Assembly (NCBI GenBank): GCA_017446845.1
Contig: JAFSOQ010000026.1
Location: 1 to 38,273 of the forward strand
Direction: 5' to 3'
DNA length: 38,273 nt
Source of the DNA: Selenomonadaceae bacterium
GTDB lineage: Bacteria > Bacillota > Negativicutes > Selenomonadales > Selenomonadaceae
This document shows positions 25,551 to 33,848 of the stretch, piece after piece. The first letter of the stretch is position 1; every line of letters begins with the position of its first letter. The position numbers and the translations under genes are program-made. The notes under the pieces were generated by a model. The model saw nothing but the letters and a program-made list of their open reading frames with translations, made no database searches and was not told the DNA's origin.

Positions 25551-27134
25551 ATGGGCAAAGAAATCGGAATTGATTTGGGCACGACCAATACCGTCGTTTC
25601 CTACGTGAACAAAAACGGCAAATTGCGCCAACTCCGCTACGAGGGTAAGGAAATTATTCCGTCGGTGATTTATTTTAAAAGCGAGTCGGAATATATTATC
25701 GGCGAAACTGCGCAAAAACATTTTAACAACAATCCCAAAGCGGGAATCAAAAATTTCAAGACGACTATAGGCGATTCGGAACGTCATGAAATAATTCCCG
25801 AAGAGGGCAAAACTTTTTATAAACGTTCGCGCGAAATTGCTCAACTGTTTTTAAATAAAATCGTTGTCGGCATGGAAAATAAGTTGATAAAAGAATTCGG
25901 AGCGGTCGACGGTTGCATTGACCGCGCGGTTATCACGGTGCCTGCCAATTTCAGTTCGACGGAAAAAGGCGCAACAAAAAATGCGGCGCGTTCGGCAGGT
26001 CTGTCCGACGTAAAACTTGCCGCAGAACCCACTGCCGCTGCCATTGCCTACGAAGATTCCCAAGGCGATGAAAATTCTCGTTCGGTCATTTTGGTTTACG
26101 ATTTCGGAGGCGGTACTTTCGACGTGTCGATTATCCAAAAAAATAACGGCGCATTCGAGGAGATAACCACCGGCGGCGATAAACATCTCGGCGGAAATAT
26201 TTTGACCAATATCCTTGCCGAAGAAATTTTGACGCGCGTCAATGAAGATTACGGCGTCGAGTTTCCGCTTAGCGAAGACGAATTCGACGAAGATTGTCAC
26301 GGCATTTCTTTGACTGAATATCATCAGAATATGAATGAAATTTGGCGCGTCGCCAATCTGATAAAAGAAGACCTTTCCGAAAATGAAGACGTTATCGAAT
26401 ATCTTAACATCAATTTGCCGAACGATAAATCCGAAGTCGCCGAAGTTAATTTCAGTCGCGACGAATTGGAAGAGTACATAAAGGATTCTATCGAACGCAC
26501 GGTTGAAATAACCATGAAGGAGATTCAGCGCGCTAAAGATTTGGGCTTTAATAAAATCGACCAGATAGTTTTGGCGGGCGGCAGTTCAAATATTCCGCTG
26601 GTCAAGGAACGTCTGGAAGAATGTCTGAAAAATCAAGACGTTGTTTTTTGCGATGACGTTTCAACTTTAATATCACGCGGCGCGGCAGTTCTCGCCCAAC
26701 GCTACGCGCAAATCGACAGCCTGTCCAAAGCCGTCACGAATGTTCAAATGGGCGTCGCCGCAACTCAAGGCGTTCACTTCGAGCGATTCCAAATGATAAT
26801 TCCCGAAGATGAGCCGTTGCCTTGTGCTAAGAAGAAAATTTTTTATCTGTCGCAAGATAATCAAAAAAAATTGGAAATCGAATACTACGAGCGCGATATA
26901 AAAAATTTTCCGAACGCCGTGCGCGTCGACGATGAGGGCATTGAACAAATCGATTCGCTTATCATTGACAATTTGCCGCCGAATTTGAAAGCGTCGAAAA
27001 CTTTGGTCGAAGTGGAATTCGTAGCACAAAAGGACGGAAGTCTTGACATAAATGTTGAGCTTAAGGACAAAAGCGGCAAGAAAATCAGCAGCGGCAATAT
27101 GAATTACAAGAAAAAAAGCGACTTGTTGGAGTGA
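25551..27134 (+). CDS. Hsp70 (DnaK-like) protein without C-terminal lid
   Basis: The 527-residue protein is the most DnaK-like of the five. It has phosphate-1 IGIDLGTTNTVVSYV (residues 4-18), RAVITVPANFSSTEK, LAAEPTAAAIAYE, phosphate-2 YDFGGGTFDVSII (183-195), the adenosine motif QIVLAGGSSNIPLV and a short beta substrate-binding domain. It lacks the roughly 100-residue helical lid and tail of a housekeeping DnaK (about 610-640 aa), and the usual dnaJ/grpE/hrcA neighbours are absent. Active-site motifs are intact, so ATP hydrolysis is likely. ATG 25551 follows gagaggtg by 6 nt; an in-frame GTG at 25542 overlaps that site. It follows the baseplate genes and may fold or remodel parts of the machine. 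Confidence 0.88.
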   Translation: MGKEIGIDLGTTNTVVSYVNKNGKLRQLRYEGKEIIPSVIYFKSESEYIIGETAQKHFNNNPKAGIKNFKTTIGDSERHEIIPEEGKTFYKRSREIAQLFLNKIVVGMENKLIKEFGAVDGCIDRAVITVPANFSSTEKGATKNAARSAGLSDVKLAAEPTAAAIAYEDSQGDENSRSVILVYDFGGGTFDVSIIQKNNGAFEEITTGGDKHLGGNILTNILAEEILTRVNEDYGVEFPLSEDEFDEDCHGISLTEYHQNMNEIWRVANLIKEDLSENEDVIEYLNINLPNDKSEVAEVNFSRDELEEYIKDSIERTVEITMKEIQRAKDLGFNKIDQIVLAGGSSNIPLVKERLEECLKNQDVVFCDDVSTLISRGAAVLAQRYAQIDSLSKAVTNVQMGVAATQGVHFERFQMIIPEDEPLPCAKKKIFYLSQDNQKKLEIEYYERDIKNFPNAVRVDDEGIEQIDSLIIDNLPPNLKASKTLVEVEFVAQKDGSLDINVELKDKSGKKISSGNMNYKKKSDLLE

Positions 27135-27139
27135 GACAA

Positions 27140-27910
27140 ATGGAAGAATTTTTACAGACGTTGCATGAAAGATACGGCGATATTTCAATCGGAGCGATTA
27201 TCGGCGAATCATTTAAAATCCCGCCGCCGATTAACGAGCCGGAGATTTTTTCCGAACCGCAAGATTTAAATCCTTTCGAGCAGGAAACGCCGAAAAATTT
27301 TTCGCAGTGGGAATTTGTAATCGATACGCCGCCAAAAACTTTTTCTATATCTCCCGTGAATATTTCTTCAACAAAAGATTGGATGACACTTCGCGGGGAA
27401 GTTTTGGACATACACGAGCTGACGAACTTTTTTGCGGGCAAAATGGATTTTCAAAGCCCGAAGTTCAGAAATATTCTTGACGCTTATCGAAATGCCGTGG
27501 AAAAAAATTTGGGTACGCCTTCGGAAATTGACGCGGATTCTTCAACGAATTTCGTCGATAAACTCGCCGATATAATTCAAAAAAGATTTTTTACCATTTT
27601 AAAAAGTTACAAGCGCGGACTTCAAGGCAAGGGCGAAAATCCGACGGAATATTATCAAGGCTTGGAAAATCGCGTTAAGCTGTATTTTAAACGCATAGGA
27701 TTGAAAAGCGATAACGTGCAGCGTCTCAGCAATTTTCGCGACAGTCAGGAGCGCATGAAACCGACGACCGTACCCACTCAAAACAGTTACTATGATGAAA
27801 AAATTGCCGAAGTGTTGGTTCAGCCGCATTATTTTGAATACTACGATGATGACGGCGAAATCAGAAAAAAATGGATTGACGGCGAATGTATCGTTTTCAA
27901 AAAAAATTAA
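27140..27910 (+). CDS. Unrecognised protein with helical C-terminal domain shared with the next gene
   Basis: The 256-residue protein starts at ATG 27140, 8 nt after a GGAG site lying across the stop of the Hsp70 gene. The first 85 residues are Pro/Glu-rich and probably flexible. The C-terminal 150 residues are helical and contain GKGENPTEYYQGLENRV, then KLYFKRIGLKS, ending EIRKKWIDGECIVFKKN. The downstream coiled-coil protein has an equivalent block (GRKENPKFYKDFLAKI, then NEYLAACHVYS) and a similar tail (ERYCSEGKLILFKF). These are therefore related domains. The position between two Hsp70 genes suggests a co-chaperone or adaptor role, which is inference. Confidence 0.6.
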   Translation: MEEFLQTLHERYGDISIGAIIGESFKIPPPINEPEIFSEPQDLNPFEQETPKNFSQWEFVIDTPPKTFSISPVNISSTKDWMTLRGEVLDIHELTNFFAGKMDFQSPKFRNILDAYRNAVEKNLGTPSEIDADSSTNFVDKLADIIQKRFFTILKSYKRGLQGKGENPTEYYQGLENRVKLYFKRIGLKSDNVQRLSNFRDSQERMKPTTVPTQNSYYDEKIAEVLVQPHYFEYYDDDGEIRKKWIDGECIVFKKN

Positions 27911-27922
27911 GGAGGTCTTCAC

Positions 27923-29362
27923 ATGGGATTTCTATTTCTCGTAACACAAAGCGAACTCCAGCGGGCGACAAATAAAATCGACGGCAACACAAAAAAAATC
28001 GACAGTAACGAAAAAAATATCAAAGCGTTAAAAGATGATTTGCAACGTTTAAAAGGCACGCTGTCGAATTTCGCGACCACGGAGGAGCTTGGCAAAAATT
28101 TTCGTTCCTTGCAGAATGAATGGCGCGAAGATTTGCAGGACGCCTTGAAAAAAATTTCAGCCGAACAAAAAGATTTTCGCGACAGCATTTCCAAAATCGG
28201 GGAGCTTGAAGAAAAAATTTCCACGTTGCCCGCGAATTCGGATTTTGTCGGCTTGCAGAGCAAATTAAATATTTTCCAAACTACTCTCGAAAAACAGCGC
28301 ACGGATTTTGACGGACGCTTGAAAACGCTTGAAACTCGTCCCGCGCCGACAATTCCAATAGTTCCGCCCGTCAGCCCCGCAAGTAATCTTGAAGGTCGAA
28401 TCGTCGCGCTTGAATCGGAACGGCAAAATTTGCTGAATCAACTTGCGCAATATCAAAATTTTTTCGGGCAAATACAAAGAAACTTCGACGCGCTTAACAA
28501 AAAAATTGAGGCTCAGCAGAAAATTATCGCCGACTTCGACGCACTTAACAAAAAAATTGAGGCTCAGCAGAAAATTATCGCCGACTTCGACGCGCTTAAC
28601 AAAAAAATTGAGACTCAGCAGAAAATTATCGCCGAATACGACGCGCTTAACAAAAAGATTGAGGCTCAGCAGAAAATTATCGCCGACTTCGACGCACGCA
28701 TAAAAAATTTAGAACGCAAAATTTCTACTCCCACGCCTCCGCCAATAATTCCGCTAACAATTCGCGATTTTCAGATACAGAAAAAAAACAGCGTCCTCTT
28801 CGATAACGCCGCGAATTTTGAAAAAAGTTTGGCAGTCATCGAAAATCTTTCGGGAATAACTTCCTTCCTTGAAAATGCGCCCGTCGATAAAAAGGAAAGT
28901 TTTAATCGCATTATCAAAGTTTATCGTCAGAATCTCGGCAAATTTATCGAAAAAATTCGGCGCAAAAAATTCGACGCAGATAATTTTTCTGAAGAAGTCA
29001 GCGAAAAATTCTTCGACGTGCTGAAAAAATATTTCCTTGCGGCAATTCCCGTTGCAATTTATCGCGGTCGCAAAGAGAATCCGAAATTTTATAAGGATTT
29101 TCTCGCCAAAATTAACGAATATCTTGCCGCGTGCCACGTTTATTCCGAACTTGTCGAGCCGAAAAAGCCGATTACTTCAAATCAAATCGAATTGATGAAC
29201 ATCGTCAAAAAAGATACTTCGTTGCGCGGCGAAGACAAAATCATTGATGAGGTCGAACAACTTCCGTACCTGCTGGATTATCTTTCGGAAGGCGGCGACG
29301 TTGAAAGATATTGCTCGGAAGGCAAGTTGATTCTCTTTAAGTTCAGCGAGGGGAAAAAATGA
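27923..29362 (+). CDS. Coiled-coil protein with four to five tandem 17-residue repeats
   Basis: The 479-residue protein starts at ATG 27923 behind aaggaggt. Residues 1-130 form a coiled coil; a Pro-rich spacer follows (PTIPIVPPVSP). From residue 188 comes a tandem array of a 17-residue unit (FDALNKKIEAQQKIIAD), four full copies and a partial fifth. A second Pro-rich spacer (TPTPPPIIPL) leads to a helical C-terminal domain (about 290-479) related to that of the preceding gene. The layout is of an elongated dimeric or trimeric rod with a globular end. It might be a ruler, a tail-fibre or a GrpE-like cofactor; none is proven. It overlaps the next Hsp70 gene by ATGA. Confidence 0.6.
   Translation: MGFLFLVTQSELQRATNKIDGNTKKIDSNEKNIKALKDDLQRLKGTLSNFATTEELGKNFRSLQNEWREDLQDALKKISAEQKDFRDSISKIGELEEKISTLPANSDFVGLQSKLNIFQTTLEKQRTDFDGRLKTLETRPAPTIPIVPPVSPASNLEGRIVALESERQNLLNQLAQYQNFFGQIQRNFDALNKKIEAQQKIIADFDALNKKIEAQQKIIADFDALNKKIETQQKIIAEYDALNKKIEAQQKIIADFDARIKNLERKISTPTPPPIIPLTIRDFQIQKKNSVLFDNAANFEKSLAVIENLSGITSFLENAPVDKKESFNRIIKVYRQNLGKFIEKIRRKKFDADNFSEEVSEKFFDVLKKYFLAAIPVAIYRGRKENPKFYKDFLAKINEYLAACHVYSELVEPKKPITSNQIELMNIVKKDTSLRGEDKIIDEVEQLPYLLDYLSEGGDVERYCSEGKLILFKFSEGKK
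28484..28717 (+). repeat. 51-bp in-frame tandem repeat
   Basis: Near-identical 51-bp units start at 28484, 28535, 28586 and 28637, with a decaying fifth from 28688. The unit is exactly 17 codons, so copy-number changes by slippage or recombination would lengthen or shorten the coiled coil without a frameshift. Differences between copies are single bases (for example gcg/gca, gag/gac), which points to recent duplication. Confidence 0.9.
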
Positions 29363-30867
29363 AAAGTTACATCGGCATAGATTTCGGCGCGTGCAATATC
29401 AAGGCGGCGAAAATTTCTTCGACGGGCAAGTTGCAGAAAATTAAACTCAACAAACAACAGGACGGCGGCAATTTTATTCCCAACGTGATTCTTTATGACA
29501 AAGTGCGCGATAATATCGAAATTAAAATCGGCAAGGGCGCGAAAAACAGTTTGGACGTCGAAAATAAAGTTTGGCAGATTAAACCTAAGCTCTCGCAAAA
29601 AAATTGGACAAAGTTTATAAAAAATCTCGGACGCGAAGTCGACGCCGCGCAGGTCTTAAAAGATATTTTCAACCGGATTTGGCAGGAAATTACCATAAAA
29701 TTTTCCAAGGACGAAGAATTGAACGTCACGATAACCGCGCCGGTATCTTTCTCCGAAGTGCAAAAAAATTTGATAAAGCAAGCGGCTCTTGAGGTCGGCA
29801 TTCCCGTCAAGGCGGTAATCAGCGAGCCGTTCGCCGCGATTTTTTCTGCGGAAGATTTTGACGATGAGCAATGTATTTTAGTTTTCGACTTCGGCGGCTC
29901 CACTCTCGATTTAAGTCTTTGCCGAATCGAAAATTTTGACGATGAATTGAACATTACCGAACTTGCGGCGGCAGGTCTGAAATTCGGCGGCATTGACATT
30001 GACAACGCGCTTTATGAAAATATTTTCCTCAAAAAATATTCCGACGAAATCAAAGAACTTTTATCGGAAGATACCCTTGGTAAACATAAAGTTGAATTGA
30101 TGAATTTGATTGAAGTTTTGAAGGAAGACATTTTCCTAAACGAGGAAGAGGAACTTTCAAACAGCATAAGCGACAATCGCGGCAATTTGCACGAATTTAC
30201 ATTGACGCGCGACGAAATTATTTCCGTGCCGGAAAAAATCGGCGTCAAAGAAAAAATCATTGCGCTGTTGGACGAACTTTTAGACGATGCGCAAATCGAC
30301 AAAAACGAAGTCACGCAAGTTAAAACTTTCGGCGGCACGTCTTCTATTGATTATTTCAGGGAAATTTTGTCCGATTATTTCGGCGATGAAATTTTCGATA
30401 AAGACGACTTCGACGCGGAAGAAATTTATATGGCGGTCGCGCAAGGTGCCGCGAAATATCTGCACATGAACGACGCGGAATCCGACATTACGATTAAAAA
30501 TACCATTCCTTACAGTATCGGCTTGATTTCGGGCAATAAATTCAATCGGCTCATCAAACGCAACGAACTGAGCGGATTTATTACGCCCTTTAAGCCGCTG
30601 ATTATCTCCGAGCTTGATAAAAATAATTGGCGGGTCGCGGTTTGGCAAACGTTCAGCAACGAATTCGACTTGCAAGCCGACAGCGACGAAGTAATTTTCG
30701 TCGGCGACGTCGAACTTGATAAAAAACTTTACACGGCTAAAGACGCGATACTTTTCAAAATGCAACCGAGCGGCACCGGAGAAATTTTCATGAGCTTTTT
30801 CGAGCAAACTGCCGACAGCGACGCGCCTAAACTTGTCGAGAAAAAAATTGTCAAATTGGGAGGATAA
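29359..30867 (+). CDS. Divergent Hsp70-fold protein with altered nucleotide-binding motifs
   Basis: The 502-residue protein has the Hsp70 order of motifs but with substitutions. Phosphate-1 reads GIDFGACNIKAAK (the T-T/S pair replaced by A-C), phosphate-2 reads FDFGGSTLDLSL (176-187; GGST instead of GGGT), and the adenosine region reads KTFGGTSSIDYF. The VTAPVSF and ISEPFAAIFSAED segments are kept. A small beta domain follows without a lid. ATP binding may be retained with weak or no hydrolysis, so it could act as a scaffold or a regulator of the other Hsp70s. ATG 29359 overlaps the preceding stop; the site is gcgagggg. Confidence 0.8.
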   Translation: MKSYIGIDFGACNIKAAKISSTGKLQKIKLNKQQDGGNFIPNVILYDKVRDNIEIKIGKGAKNSLDVENKVWQIKPKLSQKNWTKFIKNLGREVDAAQVLKDIFNRIWQEITIKFSKDEELNVTITAPVSFSEVQKNLIKQAALEVGIPVKAVISEPFAAIFSAEDFDDEQCILVFDFGGSTLDLSLCRIENFDDELNITELAAAGLKFGGIDIDNALYENIFLKKYSDEIKELLSEDTLGKHKVELMNLIEVLKEDIFLNEEEELSNSISDNRGNLHEFTLTRDEIISVPEKIGVKEKIIALLDELLDDAQIDKNEVTQVKTFGGTSSIDYFREILSDYFGDEIFDKDDFDAEEIYMAVAQGAAKYLHMNDAESDITIKNTIPYSIGLISGNKFNRLIKRNELSGFITPFKPLIISELDKNNWRVAVWQTFSNEFDLQADSDEVIFVGDVELDKKLYTAKDAILFKMQPSGTGEIFMSFFEQTADSDAPKLVEKKIVKLGG

Positions 30868-30869
30868 CT

Positions 30870-31037
30870 ATGGACAACGATAAAAAAATTTTGGACGAAC
30901 TCTTTCAGTACGGGAACAGAATCTTGACGAATCTGCGCGAGGCGTCAACGGAAAAATCCAATGACTTGGAAAATTTGAGGCGTCGCCATGAAAATCTTCG
31001 GCAGAATTTGAAAAATTTGGCGGAGCAGGAAGAATAG
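30870..31037 (+). CDS. Small charged helical protein (55 aa)
   Basis: A 55-codon gene between two longer ones. It starts at ATG 30870, two bases after the preceding stop, with ttgggagg upstream, and ends 12 nt before the next start. The product is entirely helical and charged (for example NDLENLRRRHENLRQNLKNL), so probably a short coiled coil. Good ribosome sites on both sides and the tight packing support it as real. It may pair with the longer coiled-coil protein encoded next. No family recognised. Confidence 0.65.
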   Translation: MDNDKKILDELFQYGNRILTNLREASTEKSNDLENLRRRHENLRQNLKNLAEQEE

Positions 31038-31049
31038 GAGGAAATTTTT

Positions 31050-31751
31050 TTGGATACGAATTTTAATGAGCAAAAAGCTTTCGAGGACTTGCAGGCGATT
31101 TTAAATCACATGTACACGATTGCGAATAATTTTTATGCCGAACTTCAAAAGGCGCGGGAATTGATTCGCGAAAAAGATAAAACCATTGCCGACCTCAAAG
31201 AAACTTTCGAGAACGAACTCGGCAAGCGTCGCGATGAAATTTCGGCTCTTCAAAATAATTTCGCCGCGCAGTTGGAAAAATACGGCGAGTATAATTCATC
31301 ATTGACTAAACAGTTGGAAACGCTGAAAGGTGAATTGAGCGAAAAAAAAATTCGACTTGATAACCGCGAAAAAGAACTTTCAGAGGGCAAAAAAAAATTA
31401 GCTGAAGACAGCGCAGAGTTTGAACGGGAACGTAAAACTTTTGACGCGGAAAAATCTTCCGTGCAAACGAAAATTGCCGCTTATGACGAACTGCAAAGGC
31501 AAGCGCAAAACTTCGACGATAAACAGCAGGAAATCCGTAATTCTTATGCCGGCGAAATAAAATCTCTCAAACAGCAGTTGCAAGCCGCGCAGGAAACTAT
31601 TGAGCAACTCAAACGCGACAAAGAGAAATTGCAAGGCGATGTTGATAATTATCTCGGACAAATTGAAATGCTCAACGCTGAACTTGCGCGCTTGAAAAAT
31701 CCCGACGCAAATCCTCAAGAGCAAAACAATTTATTGCAGGGCGGCTATTGA
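31050..31751 (+). CDS. Coiled-coil protein
   Basis: The 233-residue protein starts at TTG 31050 after taggaggaaat. Almost the whole length (about 15-215) is predicted coiled coil, rich in E/K/Q/L with Ala spacing (RELIREKDKTIADLKE, EIKSLKQQLQAAQETIEQLK). The last 15 residues are Asn/Gln-rich and end GGY. It has no signal peptide or membrane segment. It is the third coiled-coil gene of the operon and lies just upstream of the Hsp70-VWA gene. A structural or cofactor role is possible; no family recognised. Confidence 0.65.
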   Translation: MDTNFNEQKAFEDLQAILNHMYTIANNFYAELQKARELIREKDKTIADLKETFENELGKRRDEISALQNNFAAQLEKYGEYNSSLTKQLETLKGELSEKKIRLDNREKELSEGKKKLAEDSAEFERERKTFDAEKSSVQTKIAAYDELQRQAQNFDDKQQEIRNSYAGEIKSLKQQLQAAQETIEQLKRDKEKLQGDVDNYLGQIEMLNAELARLKNPDANPQEQNNLLQGGY

Positions 31752-31771
31752 AACAAAGGAGCTGAACTTAA

Positions 31772-33835
31772 TTGGAAGAAATTTTTGTGGGCATTGACCT
31801 GGGCACGACCAATACTCTTGCCTGCTACCTGAAGAAGGGCAAACCCGAATTGATTCGTTTCCCGCGCAGCGGCAAGATGATTCCCTCGGTTCTTTACGTC
31901 GACGAATCGGGAAAAGTTACTGTCGGTCAGACGGCAAAACAAAACGGCATAATGAATCCGCTCAACGTTATCCGTTCCTCGAAAACTTACATGGCTGATT
32001 CAAAAAAAATTTGGAAGATAAACGGCAGGGAATTCACCCCCACCGATGTTGCCGCCGAAATTTTAAAGGAAGTCAAAGCGCAAATCCTTAAGAAATTTAA
32101 ATGCCCGCCCGAAACGATAATCAACGCGGTTATCACGGTGCCCGCTTACTTCACAGGCAATCAGAAGGACGAGACAAAAAAAGCCGGTATCATGGCAGGA
32201 TTTAACGTTCTGCAAATTATCACCGAGCCGATGGCTGCAGCGGTTGCCGCCGTTCGCGAACTCGAACTTAATGAAAAAGTTTTCGTAGTCGATTTGGGCG
32301 GCGGAACTTTCGATATGAGCGTTTTGGAGGCTGACCGGAAAACTCACGTCTATCGCGCCTTGGATACCGACGGCGACAGAAAACTCGGCGGCGACGATTT
32401 CGACACGCTGATTTACAATTATTTTATCGGAATCATTCAAGACGATTTGGGTCTCGACCTCTCCGACCAAAAAGCCTCAGGTCTCGATTTCAACGAATAT
32501 TATTCCATGACGGGACGCGTCCGCGAGGCAGCTGAAAACGCTAAAATCGATTTGAGCGACGCGACGACCTGTCTGCTGGAATTGCCGAATCTCTTCCACT
32601 ACGGTGGGAAAAATTACGATTTCAGCATGGAGATAACCCGCGACGAATTCGATGACATTTGCCGACCGCTTTACGATAAAATTACTTCCCGCATAAAAAA
32701 ATTCATCGAGAAAAGCGACAAGTTCAAACTCAAAGAAATTTCCACGATAATTCTTGCGGGCGGCAGTTGCTATATCCCCAAGGTTCGCGAGGAAGTCGAA
32801 AAGATTTTCCACAAAAAAGCCGATTCCCAACTGAATTTGGATACGCTCGTTGTATTGGGCGCGTGTTTTGTCGCCGAATCGATTAACGGCGGGCTCGTCA
32901 TCACTCCGCAAGATATTTTGTCTCATTCGCTCGGCATAGAAGTTTATTCGCCCGCGTCCAAGAAAATGATTCTCTCCAAAATTCTCAACAAAGGTGCCGT
33001 TTATCCTTGCGAGTCCACGAAAATTTATACCACGTCGCAGGATAATCAAACGACGGTTCCGATTTACGTCTACGAGGCGGGCGGCGATTCCGAAGACATT
33101 GCCGACATTGAGGCTCATGAATATTACGGCGATGTTTCGCTTGAGAATATCGAGAAGGCTCCCGCCAAAGTTCCTCAAATTCATGTCACCTTCAGCTACG
33201 ATAAAGACGGCACACTTGTCGTCACCGCGCAGGATTCTCACAGCGGCAAAAAAAATCTTATCGAGATAAAAAAAGGTTTGAAACCCGTTCGGAAAAAAAT
33301 TCAGGCGTCGATAGATTTTATGTTGCTCTTGGATACTTCGGGCAGCATGAGTTATTCCAATGCCTTAGACGACGCGAAGAAAGCTTGCCATATTCTTTTT
33401 ACCGAGATGATTGATTTCGACGTTCACAGAATGGGTTTCATTACTTTTGATTCATCGGTTCGGAAATATTCTTCTTTGACCAATGACGTTGATAAGTTGG
33501 ACAGCGTTTTGGAATATCTTGAGGCGGGCGGAGCTACCGAATTGCTTGAGGCATTGCAGAAAGCCGACGAAGAGTTAAGGCAAAGTTCAAACAAAAAAGT
33601 CGTGATCATAGTGACGGACGGTCGTCCTTATCCCTGTGACCCCGACGAAGTTTTGAGATATGCCAAAAGAATGAAAGATAACGCAATCAGGATTGCGGCA
33701 ATCGGCGCGGGTTCAAATATCAGCGAAGACTTTTTAAAAGACGTTGCGACCCCCGGCGACGCTTACAAAATCGATAATATGTCGAAGTTGCAAAAAACTT
33801 TCGAGACGGCACTTTTGGCAATCTTGGAAGCTTAA
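31772..33835 (+). CDS. Hsp70-VWA fusion protein
   Basis: The 687-residue protein has a complete Hsp70 ATPase region: phosphate-1 GIDLGTTNTLACYL at residues 7-20, AVITVPAYFTG, phosphate-2 VDLGGGTFDMSVLEADRK at 173-190, and IILAGGSCYIPKV. A beta substrate-binding-like domain follows (about 400-505, including TTVPIYVYEAGGD and VTFSYDKDGTLVVTAQD). In place of the lid there is a VWA domain (about 513-687) with an intact MIDAS motif DTSGSMS (521-527), VIIVTDGRPYP and AIGAGSN. VWA domains bind protein partners through a metal. The start is TTG 31772 with aaaggagc upstream. It may recruit a specific client or partner complex. Confidence 0.88.
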   Translation: MEEIFVGIDLGTTNTLACYLKKGKPELIRFPRSGKMIPSVLYVDESGKVTVGQTAKQNGIMNPLNVIRSSKTYMADSKKIWKINGREFTPTDVAAEILKEVKAQILKKFKCPPETIINAVITVPAYFTGNQKDETKKAGIMAGFNVLQIITEPMAAAVAAVRELELNEKVFVVDLGGGTFDMSVLEADRKTHVYRALDTDGDRKLGGDDFDTLIYNYFIGIIQDDLGLDLSDQKASGLDFNEYYSMTGRVREAAENAKIDLSDATTCLLELPNLFHYGGKNYDFSMEITRDEFDDICRPLYDKITSRIKKFIEKSDKFKLKEISTIILAGGSCYIPKVREEVEKIFHKKADSQLNLDTLVVLGACFVAESINGGLVITPQDILSHSLGIEVYSPASKKMILSKILNKGAVYPCESTKIYTTSQDNQTTVPIYVYEAGGDSEDIADIEAHEYYGDVSLENIEKAPAKVPQIHVTFSYDKDGTLVVTAQDSHSGKKNLIEIKKGLKPVRKKIQASIDFMLLLDTSGSMSYSNALDDAKKACHILFTEMIDFDVHRMGFITFDSSVRKYSSLTNDVDKLDSVLEYLEAGGATELLEALQKADEELRQSSNKKVVIIVTDGRPYPCDPDEVLRYAKRMKDNAIRIAAIGAGSNISEDFLKDVATPGDAYKIDNMSKLQKTFETALLAILEA

Positions 33836-33848
33836 AGGAGCAGATTAA

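Noticed and set aside
25551-27134. Housekeeping dnaK
   Set aside because: About 100 residues shorter than DnaK, no lid, and no hrcA/dnaJ neighbours; the GrpE-like gene nearby is also atypical.
28443-28703. Second repeated reading frame (TRLTKKLRLSRKLSP-type) in the 51-bp repeat region
   Set aside because: It is simply the other frame of the same DNA repeat inside a larger, well-supported gene.
28484-28717. CRISPR array
   Set aside because: Units are contiguous without unique spacers and stay in frame inside a coding sequence.
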